Of a stretch of 64,000 bases of DNA, positions 16,658-24,686 are shown piece by piece. Below the pieces are notes generated by a model that searched no databases, had not been told where the DNA came from, and saw nothing but the letters and a program-made list of their open reading frames with translations. The stretch spans positions 682,001 through 746,000 of the forward strand of contig NZ_JAJOZC010000001.1 in the NCBI RefSeq assembly GCF_023701695.1, read 5' to 3'. The first letter of the stretch is position 1. The number at the start of each line of letters is the position of its first letter. A program made the translations under genes and the position numbers. The DNA is from Streptomyces sp. RKAG290. GTDB taxonomy: Bacteria; Actinomycetota; Actinomycetes; Streptomycetales; Streptomycetaceae.

Positions 16658-17602
16658 TCACAGGACGGCGATGGGGTTGACCGGTGAGCCGGTGGCCGCA
16701 GGCAGCCGCAGCGGGGCGATCGCGCACAGGAACGACCAGCGGTCCTGCGCCGCACAGAGCGGGGCCAGGTCCTCGAACTGCAGGTAGTCCAGCAGATGAA
16801 GGCCCATGGCGTGGATGCCCAGCACGTGCACCGGAAAGCCCACGCCCTCGGTGGAGCTGGGAGCGGTGTCGTTGTTGCCGTCGCTGCCCAGTACGCAGAC
16901 CCGGCGTTCCGCGAGGAACTCCAGAGCGGTGGGGTGGAGTCCGGCTCTCGCATCCGACGTCTTCCACGCCCCCAGCTCGGCTCGGCGCCGCCGGTGGCCC
17001 ACCCGCACGAACAGCAGGTCGCCCTCGGTCACCCGAACGTGCTGGGCCTCCTCCGCCGCAACCAGGTCGCCGGCGGTGACGTGGTCCCCGGGCTCGAGCC
17101 AGGGCACGCCGCGCAGCCGGGGAATGTCCAGCAGCACACCACGTCCGACGATCCCGTCGCGGAGCGAGTCCACCGACAGTGCCGTCGCTCCGGCCGGCGT
17201 GACGCTGCTCGCCGCCACGCCGCCGTGCAGGGTGCCGTCGTAGATCACGTGACACAGGGCGTCGAGGTGGCTGTCGGTGTCCCCGTGCACGTTCATGGCG
17301 AAGCTGTCCCTGGCGAAGTGGAGGCCGCTCGCCGTGCCCTGCTCCCCCCAACTGCGCATCTCATGCCTGGCGGGCTCGGGACTGTCAGGGCCCGGCGACG
17401 TCTCCACCGGCGCGGCGAGCGTGACCGTGCGCCCGGTCCTCACCTCGCCCGCGGCTGCCCTCACCCGGCCGGGGGTGAGGGCAGCCAGTGCGCCGCGCTC
17501 ACCGGCGGCCCAGGAGGTGACCGAGGCCAAGCTCCGGTACAGCGCGTCGAACTGCGCTGCCGTCAATCGTGCCGTGGCCGCCGGGCGACCGTGGGTGACC
17601 AT
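16658..17602 (-). CDS. Cyclase-family (kynurenine formamidase-like) metal hydrolase
   Basis: 314 residues, PF04199-type 'cyclase' fold. The metal-binding region lies in NVHGDTDSHLDALCHV, where family members have H-x-G-T-H-x-D; here the order is degenerate but His and Asp residues are retained. GVLLDIPRLRGVPWL, GDLLFVRVGH and VCVLGSDGNNDTAPS are further family blocks, and the C-terminus has PVHVLGIHAMGLHLLDYLQ. Members hydrolyse amides or esters, such as N-formylkynurenine. It begins three bases after the GH15-like gene, so the two are probably co-transcribed, though no shared pathway is evident. Confidence 0.8.
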   Translation of the reverse strand: MVTHGRPAATARLTAAQFDALYRSLASVTSWAAGERGALAALTPGRVRAAAGEVRTGRTVTLAAPVETSPGPDSPEPARHEMRSWGEQGTASGLHFARDSFAMNVHGDTDSHLDALCHVIYDGTLHGGVAASSVTPAGATALSVDSLRDGIVGRGVLLDIPRLRGVPWLEPGDHVTAGDLVAAEEAQHVRVTEGDLLFVRVGHRRRRAELGAWKTSDARAGLHPTALEFLAERRVCVLGSDGNNDTAPSSTEGVGFPVHVLGIHAMGLHLLDYLQFEDLAPLCAAQDRWSFLCAIAPLRLPAATGSPVNPIAVL

Positions 17603-17605
17603 GTG

Positions 17606-18442
17606 TCAGCGTCCGTGTTCTGCGTCGAGCGCCTCATCGAGGGTGCCGGCGGCCATGATGAGCGCCAGATGGGTGAACGCCTTTGGGAAGTTGCCCAGTT
17701 GTTCACCCGTCGGCCCGATCTCCTCCGCGAACAGACCGACGTGGTTGGCGTGGGTCTGCATCTTCTCGAAGGTGTACCGCGCCTGTTCCAGCCGTCCCGC
17801 GCGGGCCAGCGCATCGACGTAGAGGAAGGTGCACAGGCTGAAGGTGCCCTCGGAGCCTCGCAGACCGTCCGGCGACGCGGCCGGGTCGGTGAACACCGCG
17901 CCCGCGCTCTGTCCCGCCTCCAGACGGACGGTGCCGAACACGTCCCGGCCGTTCCCTTCGAGGGGGAAAGTCGCCTGCAGGTACGCGTCCGTACTCGGCG
18001 CCCGGAACCGGGCACCGCTGCCGTCCACGTCCAGGCGGTGCTCGGCCCTGCCGTAGTCGAAGCGCGGCCGGCACTCGAGCGTGAACTCGACGGTTCCCCG
18101 CACGGCGCGGACAAGGCGGACGAGCGTGTGGCGGTCGGTAGCCGTACGGGTCCGGTCCGGAGGCATGAAGTCGAGCACCTCGCCCACGCCGTCAGGCGAC
18201 AGGAACCTGGTCATCAGGATGGCCGTGTCGGGGTAGTAGAGCTGCTTGCACGTCATGTCGGGGTTCTCGGGGGCGATGCGGAAGTGTCCACCGCCGTCGT
18301 GATCGAGCAGCGCGGCGAAGATGCTCGGCGAATCGAACCGCGGTGCGGCGAACCAGTCGACGACGCCGTGGGAGGAGACCAGAGCGGCGGTCTGCAGGTC
18401 GCCCACCAGGCCGTGCTCGGCGATCGGGGGGTATCGGTCCAC
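17606..18442 (-). CDS. GH15-family protein with catalytic barrel deleted
   Basis: 278 residues, against about 600 in the family. The first ~190 residues match the N-terminal beta-sandwich of GH15 glucoamylase/trehalase-type proteins (PIAEHGLVGDLQTAALV, DWFAAPRFDSPSIFAALLD, VGEVLDFMPP). The last ~80 match the extreme C-terminus (DGLRGSEGTFSLCTFLYVDAL, THANHVGLFAEEIGPTGEQL, FPKAFTHLAL). Around 300 residues of the alpha/alpha barrel, including both catalytic glutamates, are absent, and the join near residue 200 is in frame. It cannot hydrolyse glycosides as built. The GTG at 18442 has GGAGGA just upstream; a GTG 14 codons earlier lacks a good site. Confidence 0.8.
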   Translation of the reverse strand: MDRYPPIAEHGLVGDLQTAALVSSHGVVDWFAAPRFDSPSIFAALLDHDGGGHFRIAPENPDMTCKQLYYPDTAILMTRFLSPDGVGEVLDFMPPDRTRTATDRHTLVRLVRAVRGTVEFTLECRPRFDYGRAEHRLDVDGSGARFRAPSTDAYLQATFPLEGNGRDVFGTVRLEAGQSAGAVFTDPAASPDGLRGSEGTFSLCTFLYVDALARAGRLEQARYTFEKMQTHANHVGLFAEEIGPTGEQLGNFPKAFTHLALIMAAGTLDEALDAEHGR

Positions 18443-18774
18443 TGGCTCCTCCGACCTCGCGACGCAAGCCCCCTGCCACTCCACTATCCGACGGACCCAG
18501 AAGCCCCGCTACTCACGGCCGGGACGGCTTCGAGGAGGCGCTCGAAGCGGCAGTCGCCTCGTTTCGTGGCCGAGTCACCACCACAGCCGGTGATGCCTGG
18601 CATTCGTTCAGGTGCCGGATCGTCCCCCGGTCGCCATGATCGGTCCTGAGGGCGCACATGCGTGACCGTTCGGGAGAGGCAGGAGTACGCACCGTGTGCC
18701 CTGAGCGTCCCCGGTATCCGTCGGATCCCGCGCCGGCGGCCACGGAGCCATGTGAATCGGTCAGGAGGGCCGCA
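18443..18774. other. Divergent intergenic region, no gene seen
   Basis: About 330 bases between the divergent GH15-like gene and the small gene ahead of the ClC channel. No clear operator or RNA gene. Confidence 0.35.
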
Positions 18775-19035
18775 ATGTCCGAGGAACCAGGTCCCGTGCC
18801 GCGGCCGACGGTGCATGCCGTTCCCGAGGAGGGTCGGGCGGCGGGCGGGAAAGCTGCCCGTCACCGCGTTCCGCGCTCACGCCGCAGCACGCACAAGGAG
18901 TCGAAGGACCTGCCGAGCCCCCCGGCTGGTCCAGCGGTCCGATACGCGCGCCGGATCCCGGAGCGCGTGCCGGTCCGCCGTGGCCGAACGGGTGAGTCCT
19001 TGCTGCGGGCGCGGACCGTGAAGGCGGCGGCGTGA
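18775..19035 (+). CDS. Small basic protein, translationally coupled to the ClC gene (hypothetical)
   Basis: 86 codons starting ATG with a textbook AGGAGG six bases upstream, stronger than that of most neighbours. The product begins SEEPGPVPRP and is rich in Arg, Pro and Lys, with no recognisable domain or membrane segment. Its TGA overlaps the GTG of the chloride channel gene (GTGA), so even if the peptide has no function its translation may deliver ribosomes to the channel start. Composition alone cannot prove it is a real protein. Confidence 0.4.
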   Translation: MSEEPGPVPRPTVHAVPEEGRAAGGKAARHRVPRSRRSTHKESKDLPSPPAGPAVRYARRIPERVPVRRGRTGESLLRARTVKAAA

Positions 19036-20405
19036 CCGCCCCCGGGCGTCCGGCCGAGCCCGAAGGCAAGGACCCGGCAGCCGCTGCGGACCCGCTCACG
19101 GTCGTCCGCGGCCGCGGGTACGTGGTGCTGCTCCTGATCGCTGCGGCACTGGGTGTCCCGATCTCGGCGGCGGCCTTCGGCTTTCTCGCACTGGTCAACA
19201 AGCTCCAGTCGCTCACCTACACGGACCTGCCCAAGGCTCTGGGCTTCCACGACACGCCGAGCTGGTGGCCGGTGCCGCTCCTCGCCGTGGCCGGGCTACT
19301 CGTCGGCCCGATCATCCGGTATCTCCCCGGTGGCGGCGGACACGAACCGGCCCACGGGTTCGTTGCGTCCGGTCCCACCCCGACGGTCAATGTGCCCGGC
19401 GTGGCGCTTGCCGCGGTGGCCTCCCTGGGCCTTGGAGCGGTCATCGGGCCGGAGGCCCCGCTCATCGCCCTGGGCAGCGGACTGGCCGTGGCCGCCCTCC
19501 GGCTGGTGCGAAAACCGTTCCCGAAGCAGGCGACCGCCCTCGTGGGAGCCTCCGGGAGCTTCGCCGCGATCAGCACCCTGCTCGGCTCGCCGCTGCTCGG
19601 AGCGTTCCTGCTCATGGAGATGACCGGCGTGGCGGGGATGATGCTCGGTGTGGTCCTGGTGCCGGGACTGCTCGCCTCCGGCACCGGCGCGCTCATCTTC
19701 ACGGGCCTGGGCTCCTGGACGGGGTTGGGCACCTACTCCCTGACCCTGCCGGACGTCCCCCACGCCTCCGCACCGGATGCTGCCGGGTTCGGCTGGGCGC
19801 TGCTGATCGGGGTGGCAGCCGCTCTGCTCGGCGTCGGGATCCGGTGGCTCGCCCTCCTGCTGCTGGGACTCGTCGCCCCGCGCCGGCTGCCGGCCACCGT
19901 GCTCGCCGGCGTCGTGGTCGGTCTGATCGCCTTCGGCTACGCCGAGTGGACCGGCCACGCGGCATCGGGAGTCCTGTACTCGGGGCAGAGCGCACTCGGC
20001 CCCCTCCTCGCCACCAGCGCGCAGTATTCGGCAGGCACCCTCGTGGTGCTCACCGTGTGCAAGGCGGTGGCGTATTGCGTGTCCATGTCTGCCTTCCGAG
20101 GCGGCCCGGTGTTCCCCGCCATGTTCGTCGGCGCCGCCGGTGGCATCGCGCTCTCCCATCTGCCCGGGCTCGGTGTGACCGCTGGGATCGCGATGGGCGT
20201 GGGCGCGATGACCGCCGCGATGCTCAAGTTCCCCATGGTCTCCGTGTTGCTGGCCACCCTGCTGCTGGGCAAGGAGGGGCTCACTGTCATGCCGCTGGTG
20301 ATCGTGGCGGTCGTGGTCTCCTACGTCCTCACAATCAGGCTGACCCCACAACCGGCTGCCGCACCCGCCGCCGGGCAGGAGGCATCCCCATCGCCGAGCG
20401 GGTGA
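19032..20405 (+). CDS. ClC-family chloride channel/antiporter
   Basis: 457 residues with about ten membrane segments. Selectivity-filter elements are recognisable: GPEAPLIALGSGL (equivalent of GREGP, gating glutamate retained), SFAAISTLLGSPLLGAFLLMEM, and RGGPVFPAMFVGAAGG in place of GGIFAP. The retained gating Glu suggests Cl-/H+ exchange rather than a pure channel. The external 'proton' glutamate cannot be placed by eye. GTG start inside the stop of the preceding small gene. Such proteins help acid resistance or charge balance, fitting the nearby cation/proton antiporter. Confidence 0.87.
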   Translation: MTAPGRPAEPEGKDPAAAADPLTVVRGRGYVVLLLIAAALGVPISAAAFGFLALVNKLQSLTYTDLPKALGFHDTPSWWPVPLLAVAGLLVGPIIRYLPGGGGHEPAHGFVASGPTPTVNVPGVALAAVASLGLGAVIGPEAPLIALGSGLAVAALRLVRKPFPKQATALVGASGSFAAISTLLGSPLLGAFLLMEMTGVAGMMLGVVLVPGLLASGTGALIFTGLGSWTGLGTYSLTLPDVPHASAPDAAGFGWALLIGVAAALLGVGIRWLALLLLGLVAPRRLPATVLAGVVVGLIAFGYAEWTGHAASGVLYSGQSALGPLLATSAQYSAGTLVVLTVCKAVAYCVSMSAFRGGPVFPAMFVGAAGGIALSHLPGLGVTAGIAMGVGAMTAAMLKFPMVSVLLATLLLGKEGLTVMPLVIVAVVVSYVLTIRLTPQPAAAPAAGQEASPSPSG

Positions 20406-20818
20406 GCTGCCAGGGGTGGGGTCCGCAGGCAGTCCGCAGAACGCTCGGAAGGCCGACCTGGCGGGCACGGTGGTGTTCATGTCCCGGCCGGGCGAGGAGA
20501 GCCACGACGGCGCCCGGCTCATGATCGAGGAAGGGCTGCTGAAGGCCGCCCGCTCCCGCAGGACGCCGCGGGTTGGCCGAAATGGCGGCGCAAGTGGCTC
20601 GCGGCCGGCTGAGTCCACGGTCTGAGACTCTGCTCCCGCGGTCGCGACCCGGCCCGGCACCGTTCCGCACCGGATCCCTGACGGCAACGCGTGGGAAACA
20701 CTCCGTCCCTACGGTCTCCTCCACACCGGTCATGGCTGCAAACGGCCGGTGCGCGTAAAGGCGCTCACCGGCCTCGGCGCTAACCAGCCGTCTTCCACCG
20801 AGCTTTCAGGGAGGAACG
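20406..20818. other. Intergenic, no supported gene
   Basis: About 410 bases between the ClC gene and the first NCS2 permease. A 69-codon plus frame (20416-20625) has no recognisable family and no good ribosome site, so it is not called. The nucleobase-operon promoter should lie here. Confidence 0.35.
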
Positions 20819-22150
20819 ATGGCTGTGACCACGCATGCCGTCGCGCCCGCGCCGGGCCCGCACCCCGTCGATGTCCGGCCGCCACTGCGCCGTCTGGTGC
20901 CGTTGAGCCTGCAGCATCTGCTCGTCGCGTACGCAGGCATGGCGACGATGCCGTTGCTCGTGGGCACCGCGCTGGATCTGCCCGAGGACCGGATACGGCT
21001 GCTCATCAGCGCCAATCTGCTGGTGAGCGGGCTCGCCACGCTGTTGCAGTCGCTCGGTGTGATGCGGGTCGGGGCCCGGCTGCCGATCGTGATGGGGTCG
21101 ACGTTCACCGCGATCACGCCGGCCGTGCTGATCGGCAAGGAGCACGGGCTCGCCGCTGTGTTCGGGGCGACGATCGTGTCAGGTCTGGTGACACTGGCCG
21201 TCGCACCGTGGTTCGGACGGTGGCTGCACCTGTTTCCGCCGTTGGTGACCGGGACCGTCATCGCCGTGATCGGCTTCTCGCTGGTGCCGTCGGCGGCCGG
21301 GCTCGTCACCGGGGGCCACGGCGCCTCGGGCGGGCGCGGGCTCGCCCTTGCGGCGGTGACCGTGGTTCTCGTGGTGCTGGTGGAGTGGCTCGCGCCGCCC
21401 GCCCTGGCCCGGTTCTCGGTGCTCGTCGCCCTGGCCGCGGGGACCGCGCTCGCCGTGCCGCTGGGGTTGTTCGACGGCTCGGGCGTCGCGGACGCACGCG
21501 TGGTGACGGCGCCGGATCCGACCGCCTTCGGAGCGCCCACGTTCGTGGTCCCGGCGATCGCCGCGATGCTCGTCGTCCAGCTCGTGAACATGGTCGAGTC
21601 CGTCGGTGACACGCTCGCCGTCGGGCAGATCGTCGAGCGCGGCGACGACGCGCCCACCGTCGTGCGGGCGCTGCGCGCGGACGGCGTGGCGACCGTGGTG
21701 TCGGGAGCGCTGGCCTCCTTCCCTGTCGTGACGTTCGGGCAGTCGGTGGGTCTGGTCAGCGTGACGCGGGTGCGCAGCCGGCACGTCGTGGCGCTGTCGG
21801 GCTCGTTCATGGTGGTGCTCGCGTTCGTGCCGGTACTCGGAGCGGCCGTCGCCGCCGTGCCCGGTCCGGTACTCGGCGGGGTCTCGCTCGTCATGTTCGG
21901 CATGGTCGGCGCGGTGGGTCTGCGCATCCTGGCGCGGGCGGACCTCACCGACTCCCGCAATCTGCTGACCGCGGCGCTCGCCTTCGGGCTCGGGATGATC
22001 CCGGTCGGCGCTCCGGACTTCTACGCACCGCTCCCCTCGTTCGCCCGCACGGTCCTGGACAGCGGCATCGCCGTCACCGGCATCGTCGCCTTTGCCCTGA
22101 ACCTGTTGTTCCACCACACGCCCCGGCTCCGGAAGGACCACACCCGATGA
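20819..22150 (+). CDS. NCS2-family nucleobase permease (first copy)
   Basis: 443 residues and about 14 membrane segments of the nucleobase-ascorbate transporter (NAT/NCS2) fold. LSLQHLLVAYAGM contains the TM1 'Q-H' motif, and MGSTFTAITP lies in TM3. The NAT signature Q-N-x-G-x4-T-[RKG] appears as QSVGLVSVTR, with Ser replacing the Asn, a residue important for substrate recognition in studied members. Imports a purine or pyrimidine with H+ or Na+; specificity unknown. ATG start with GGAGG 4-5 bases before. Its stop overlaps the amidohydrolase start (ATGA), coupling uptake to deamination. Confidence 0.87.
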   Translation: MAVTTHAVAPAPGPHPVDVRPPLRRLVPLSLQHLLVAYAGMATMPLLVGTALDLPEDRIRLLISANLLVSGLATLLQSLGVMRVGARLPIVMGSTFTAITPAVLIGKEHGLAAVFGATIVSGLVTLAVAPWFGRWLHLFPPLVTGTVIAVIGFSLVPSAAGLVTGGHGASGGRGLALAAVTVVLVVLVEWLAPPALARFSVLVALAAGTALAVPLGLFDGSGVADARVVTAPDPTAFGAPTFVVPAIAAMLVVQLVNMVESVGDTLAVGQIVERGDDAPTVVRALRADGVATVVSGALASFPVVTFGQSVGLVSVTRVRSRHVVALSGSFMVVLAFVPVLGAAVAAVPGPVLGGVSLVMFGMVGAVGLRILARADLTDSRNLLTAALAFGLGMIPVGAPDFYAPLPSFARTVLDSGIAVTGIVAFALNLLFHHTPRLRKDHTR

Positions 22151-23472
22151 CGACGCCCGGCATCGACACGATCACCGACGTCACCGTCCTCAGCGCGGGC
22201 CGCTGGCAGGCCGGCACGGACGTCCACCTGGCCGACGGACGTATCAGCGCTCTCGTACCGGCAGGTGAACTCCCGCGCGGAGAGAGGGTTCTGGACGGCT
22301 GCGGCGGGCATCTCACCCCCGGCCTGGTGAACACCCACACGCACCTCTTCCAGGCGGGCCTGCGCGGCATCGGCGAGGGGCTGCCCCTGCTCGCGTGGCT
22401 CGGCGCCGTCGGCGAGGAGGCGGCGCTGCTCACCCCTGAGCGCGCCTATGCCACCGCGGCCGCCGCCGCTGCCGAGGCGCTGCGCAGCGGCACCACCACC
22501 CTCGTCGAGCACATGTGGCCGCACCCGTCGCCCGAGGTGCACGACGCGGTCCTGCGGGCGCTGCGCGACAGCGGCGTGCGGGCCGTGCTGTGCCGGGGCG
22601 TCGCGGACCGAGCGGACCGCAGTCGCAAGTGGGGCTTCGACCCTCGGCTGATGCAGCCGTTGAAGGAGGCGCTCGCGCACACGGACGAGCTGATCGCGGC
22701 GGCGCGCGACAGCCGGGTCGGGGTGGGCATCGCTGTCCCCAATCCGCGGTGTCTGACGCCCGAGGGGATGGCGGCCGTGCGCGCGTACGCCGACGAACGC
22801 GGCCTGCCCGTCTCGTTGCACCTCCTGGAGACGACGACGGACGACACCATGTGCCGTGAACACGCGGGAACCGGCGCCGTGGACCATCTGGAGCGGGCCG
22901 GGTTCCTGTGGGAGCGGCTGCTCGCCGTGCACTGCGTGGAGCTCGACGCGGCGGGGCGCGAGACACTCGCCCGGCACGGCGTCGGCATCTCGTACAACCC
23001 GCTCAGCAACATGCGCCTCGGCAGCGGGATCGCTCCGGTGCCGCAGATGCTGGCCGCCGGGCTGCGGGTCGGGCTCGGCGTCGACGGCGCGGCGAGCAAC
23101 GACACCCAGGACATGCTGGAGGCCATGCGCATCGGCGCGTATCTGCAGCGGGCCGCGCACCGCAAGGCAGACCTTCTCGGGTTCCCGGAGATGTTCGCAC
23201 TGGCCTCGAACGGCGCGAACCAGGTACTGGGCCTGGAGGAACGCCCGGGCGGCATACGCGCCGGCATGCAGGCCGACCTCGTCCTGCACCGCTTCGACAA
23301 GGACTACGCCTGCCTTCCCGTACGTGATCCGGGGGCCACGCTGCTGACGTGTGCGGGCAGCCGGACCGTGGCGGCGGTCATGGTCGACGGCGAGGTCCTG
23401 GTCCGGGACGGGGAGCACGTCCGGCTCCCGTCGAAGGAGCTGGCCGCCGGACTGAGCTTTACGGCCGCGTAA
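22147..23472 (+). CDS. Amidohydrolase, nucleobase/triazine deaminase type
   Basis: 441 residues, metal-dependent TIM-barrel amidohydrolase of the guanine / 8-oxoguanine / triazine deaminase group. Metal ligands are in NTHTHLFQAG, SLHLLETTTDD (third His), AVHCVELD (fourth His) and GVDGAASND (catalytic Asp); the closing beta-sandwich returns at GIRAGMQADLVLH. It should hydrolyse an exocyclic amino group from a purine, pterin or s-triazine. The nucleobase permease directly upstream with ATGA overlap and a second permease two genes downstream make a nucleobase the likely substrate; 8-oxoguanine, guanine and isoguanine are candidates that motif reading cannot separate. Confidence 0.82.
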   Translation: MTTPGIDTITDVTVLSAGRWQAGTDVHLADGRISALVPAGELPRGERVLDGCGGHLTPGLVNTHTHLFQAGLRGIGEGLPLLAWLGAVGEEAALLTPERAYATAAAAAAEALRSGTTTLVEHMWPHPSPEVHDAVLRALRDSGVRAVLCRGVADRADRSRKWGFDPRLMQPLKEALAHTDELIAAARDSRVGVGIAVPNPRCLTPEGMAAVRAYADERGLPVSLHLLETTTDDTMCREHAGTGAVDHLERAGFLWERLLAVHCVELDAAGRETLARHGVGISYNPLSNMRLGSGIAPVPQMLAAGLRVGLGVDGAASNDTQDMLEAMRIGAYLQRAAHRKADLLGFPEMFALASNGANQVLGLEERPGGIRAGMQADLVLHRFDKDYACLPVRDPGATLLTCAGSRTVAAVMVDGEVLVRDGEHVRLPSKELAAGLSFTAA

Positions 23473-23686
23473 CACCGTGGTCCCCGGCGGAAACACCCGC
23501 CGCGCAGGCTGAACGCATCGCGTGCGGGCCCCGGGTCACCGGGGTCCGCGCCAGCCCACGGCGCCGGACCCGAGAAGGGGTCCGCCGCGACCGTGCCCGC
23601 GGGCCTCTGAGTGTCCGCGGTGGGGAGTGCAGGGGCGGTGACTGCATCCCGGAAACCCACGATCGCTTCGAGGAGCGACAACCGCG

Positions 23687-24673
23687 ATGACCGAGATGAC
23701 TTACAGCATGGCCGAGTTGGCCAAGGAGACGCACATGGGCGGGGCCGGGACGGAGACCTCCCGCCGGGAGATCCGCAGGATCGACCTCAGCGACTTCGAC
23801 GCCCGCAAGGCCGAGATCACCGAACAGCTGTGGGCTGCCGCCACCGACATCGGCTTCTTCCAGCTCGTGCACCACGGCATCGAACAGGACTCCGTGGACG
23901 AGGCGTTCGCCGATGCCGAGCGGTTCTTCGCGCTGCCGGAGGAGACCAAGGCCCGGCACGCCCTGAAGAAGGGACTCAACTCGGGCTGGGAGTCCATGAC
24001 CCAGGTCCGTCCGTCGATCGGGACACCGGACCAGAAGGAGTCGTACCAGCTGACCCGGCCGCACATGGACGGGCTGTGGCCGGACGACGTGCTGCCCGGA
24101 TTCCAGGAGCGCGCGCTCGCGTTCGAGGCGCGGTGCAGGGAACTGGCGATGCGCGTGCTGTCCTGCTTCGCCGACAAGCTGGGGCTGCCCGACGGGTTCT
24201 TCGCGCGCGCCCACGACCCGGCCAGTGAGCAGTACCAGTCGACGCTGCGCATGCTGCACTACTTCGCGGTGCCTGAGGGCACCGCGATCCCGGCGGACGT
24301 CTGGCGCGCGGGTGCGCACACGGACTTCGACTGTCTGACGCTGCTGTTCCAGCGCGACGGGCAGGGCGGGCTGCAGGTGTGCCCCGGCAAGGAGGCCGAG
24401 GCACAGGAGTGGACGCCGGTCGAACCGGCCGACACCGTGATCACCTGCAACATCGGGGACATGCTGATGCGGTGGAGCGACGACCGGCTGCCTTCCAACT
24501 TCCACCGGGTCAAGTCGCCTGGCCCCGGCGACGACCGGTCGGCCCGCCACAGCATCGCGTTCTTCGCGCAGGCCGACCGTGACGTGGTGATCGAGGGGCC
24601 CGCGGGCCGCTACCCGGCGATCACGGCCGCGGACTACATCCAGCAGCGCATCGCCGCCAACTTCGCACGCTAG
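23687..24673 (+). CDS. 2-oxoglutarate/Fe(II) oxygenase, isopenicillin-N-synthase-like
   Basis: 328 residues: DIOX_N domain (IGFFQLVHHGI near residue 55) then the double-stranded beta-helix. The iron triad is His211-x-Asp213 (HTDFDCLTLL) and His273 (NFHRVKSP); Arg287 (RHSIAF) should bind the 2-oxoglutarate carboxylate. The fold includes thymine-7-hydroxylase of fungi as well as plant hormone and antibiotic oxygenases. Flanked by two nucleobase permeases and a deaminase in one orientation, it probably hydroxylates a nucleobase or its product. ATG at 23687 follows GAGGAGCGACAACCGCG. Confidence 0.85.
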   Translation: MTEMTYSMAELAKETHMGGAGTETSRREIRRIDLSDFDARKAEITEQLWAAATDIGFFQLVHHGIEQDSVDEAFADAERFFALPEETKARHALKKGLNSGWESMTQVRPSIGTPDQKESYQLTRPHMDGLWPDDVLPGFQERALAFEARCRELAMRVLSCFADKLGLPDGFFARAHDPASEQYQSTLRMLHYFAVPEGTAIPADVWRAGAHTDFDCLTLLFQRDGQGGLQVCPGKEAEAQEWTPVEPADTVITCNIGDMLMRWSDDRLPSNFHRVKSPGPGDDRSARHSIAFFAQADRDVVIEGPAGRYPAITAADYIQQRIAANFAR

Positions 24674-24686
24674 AGGAGAAGGTGAC

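Noticed and set aside
16796..18649. 617-codon plus-strand frame across cyclase and GH15 genes
   Set aside because: Spans two minus-strand genes and their junction; no domain or start signal.
20416..20625. 69-codon plus frame after the ClC gene
   Set aside because: No family resemblance and no ribosome site; kept as intergenic.
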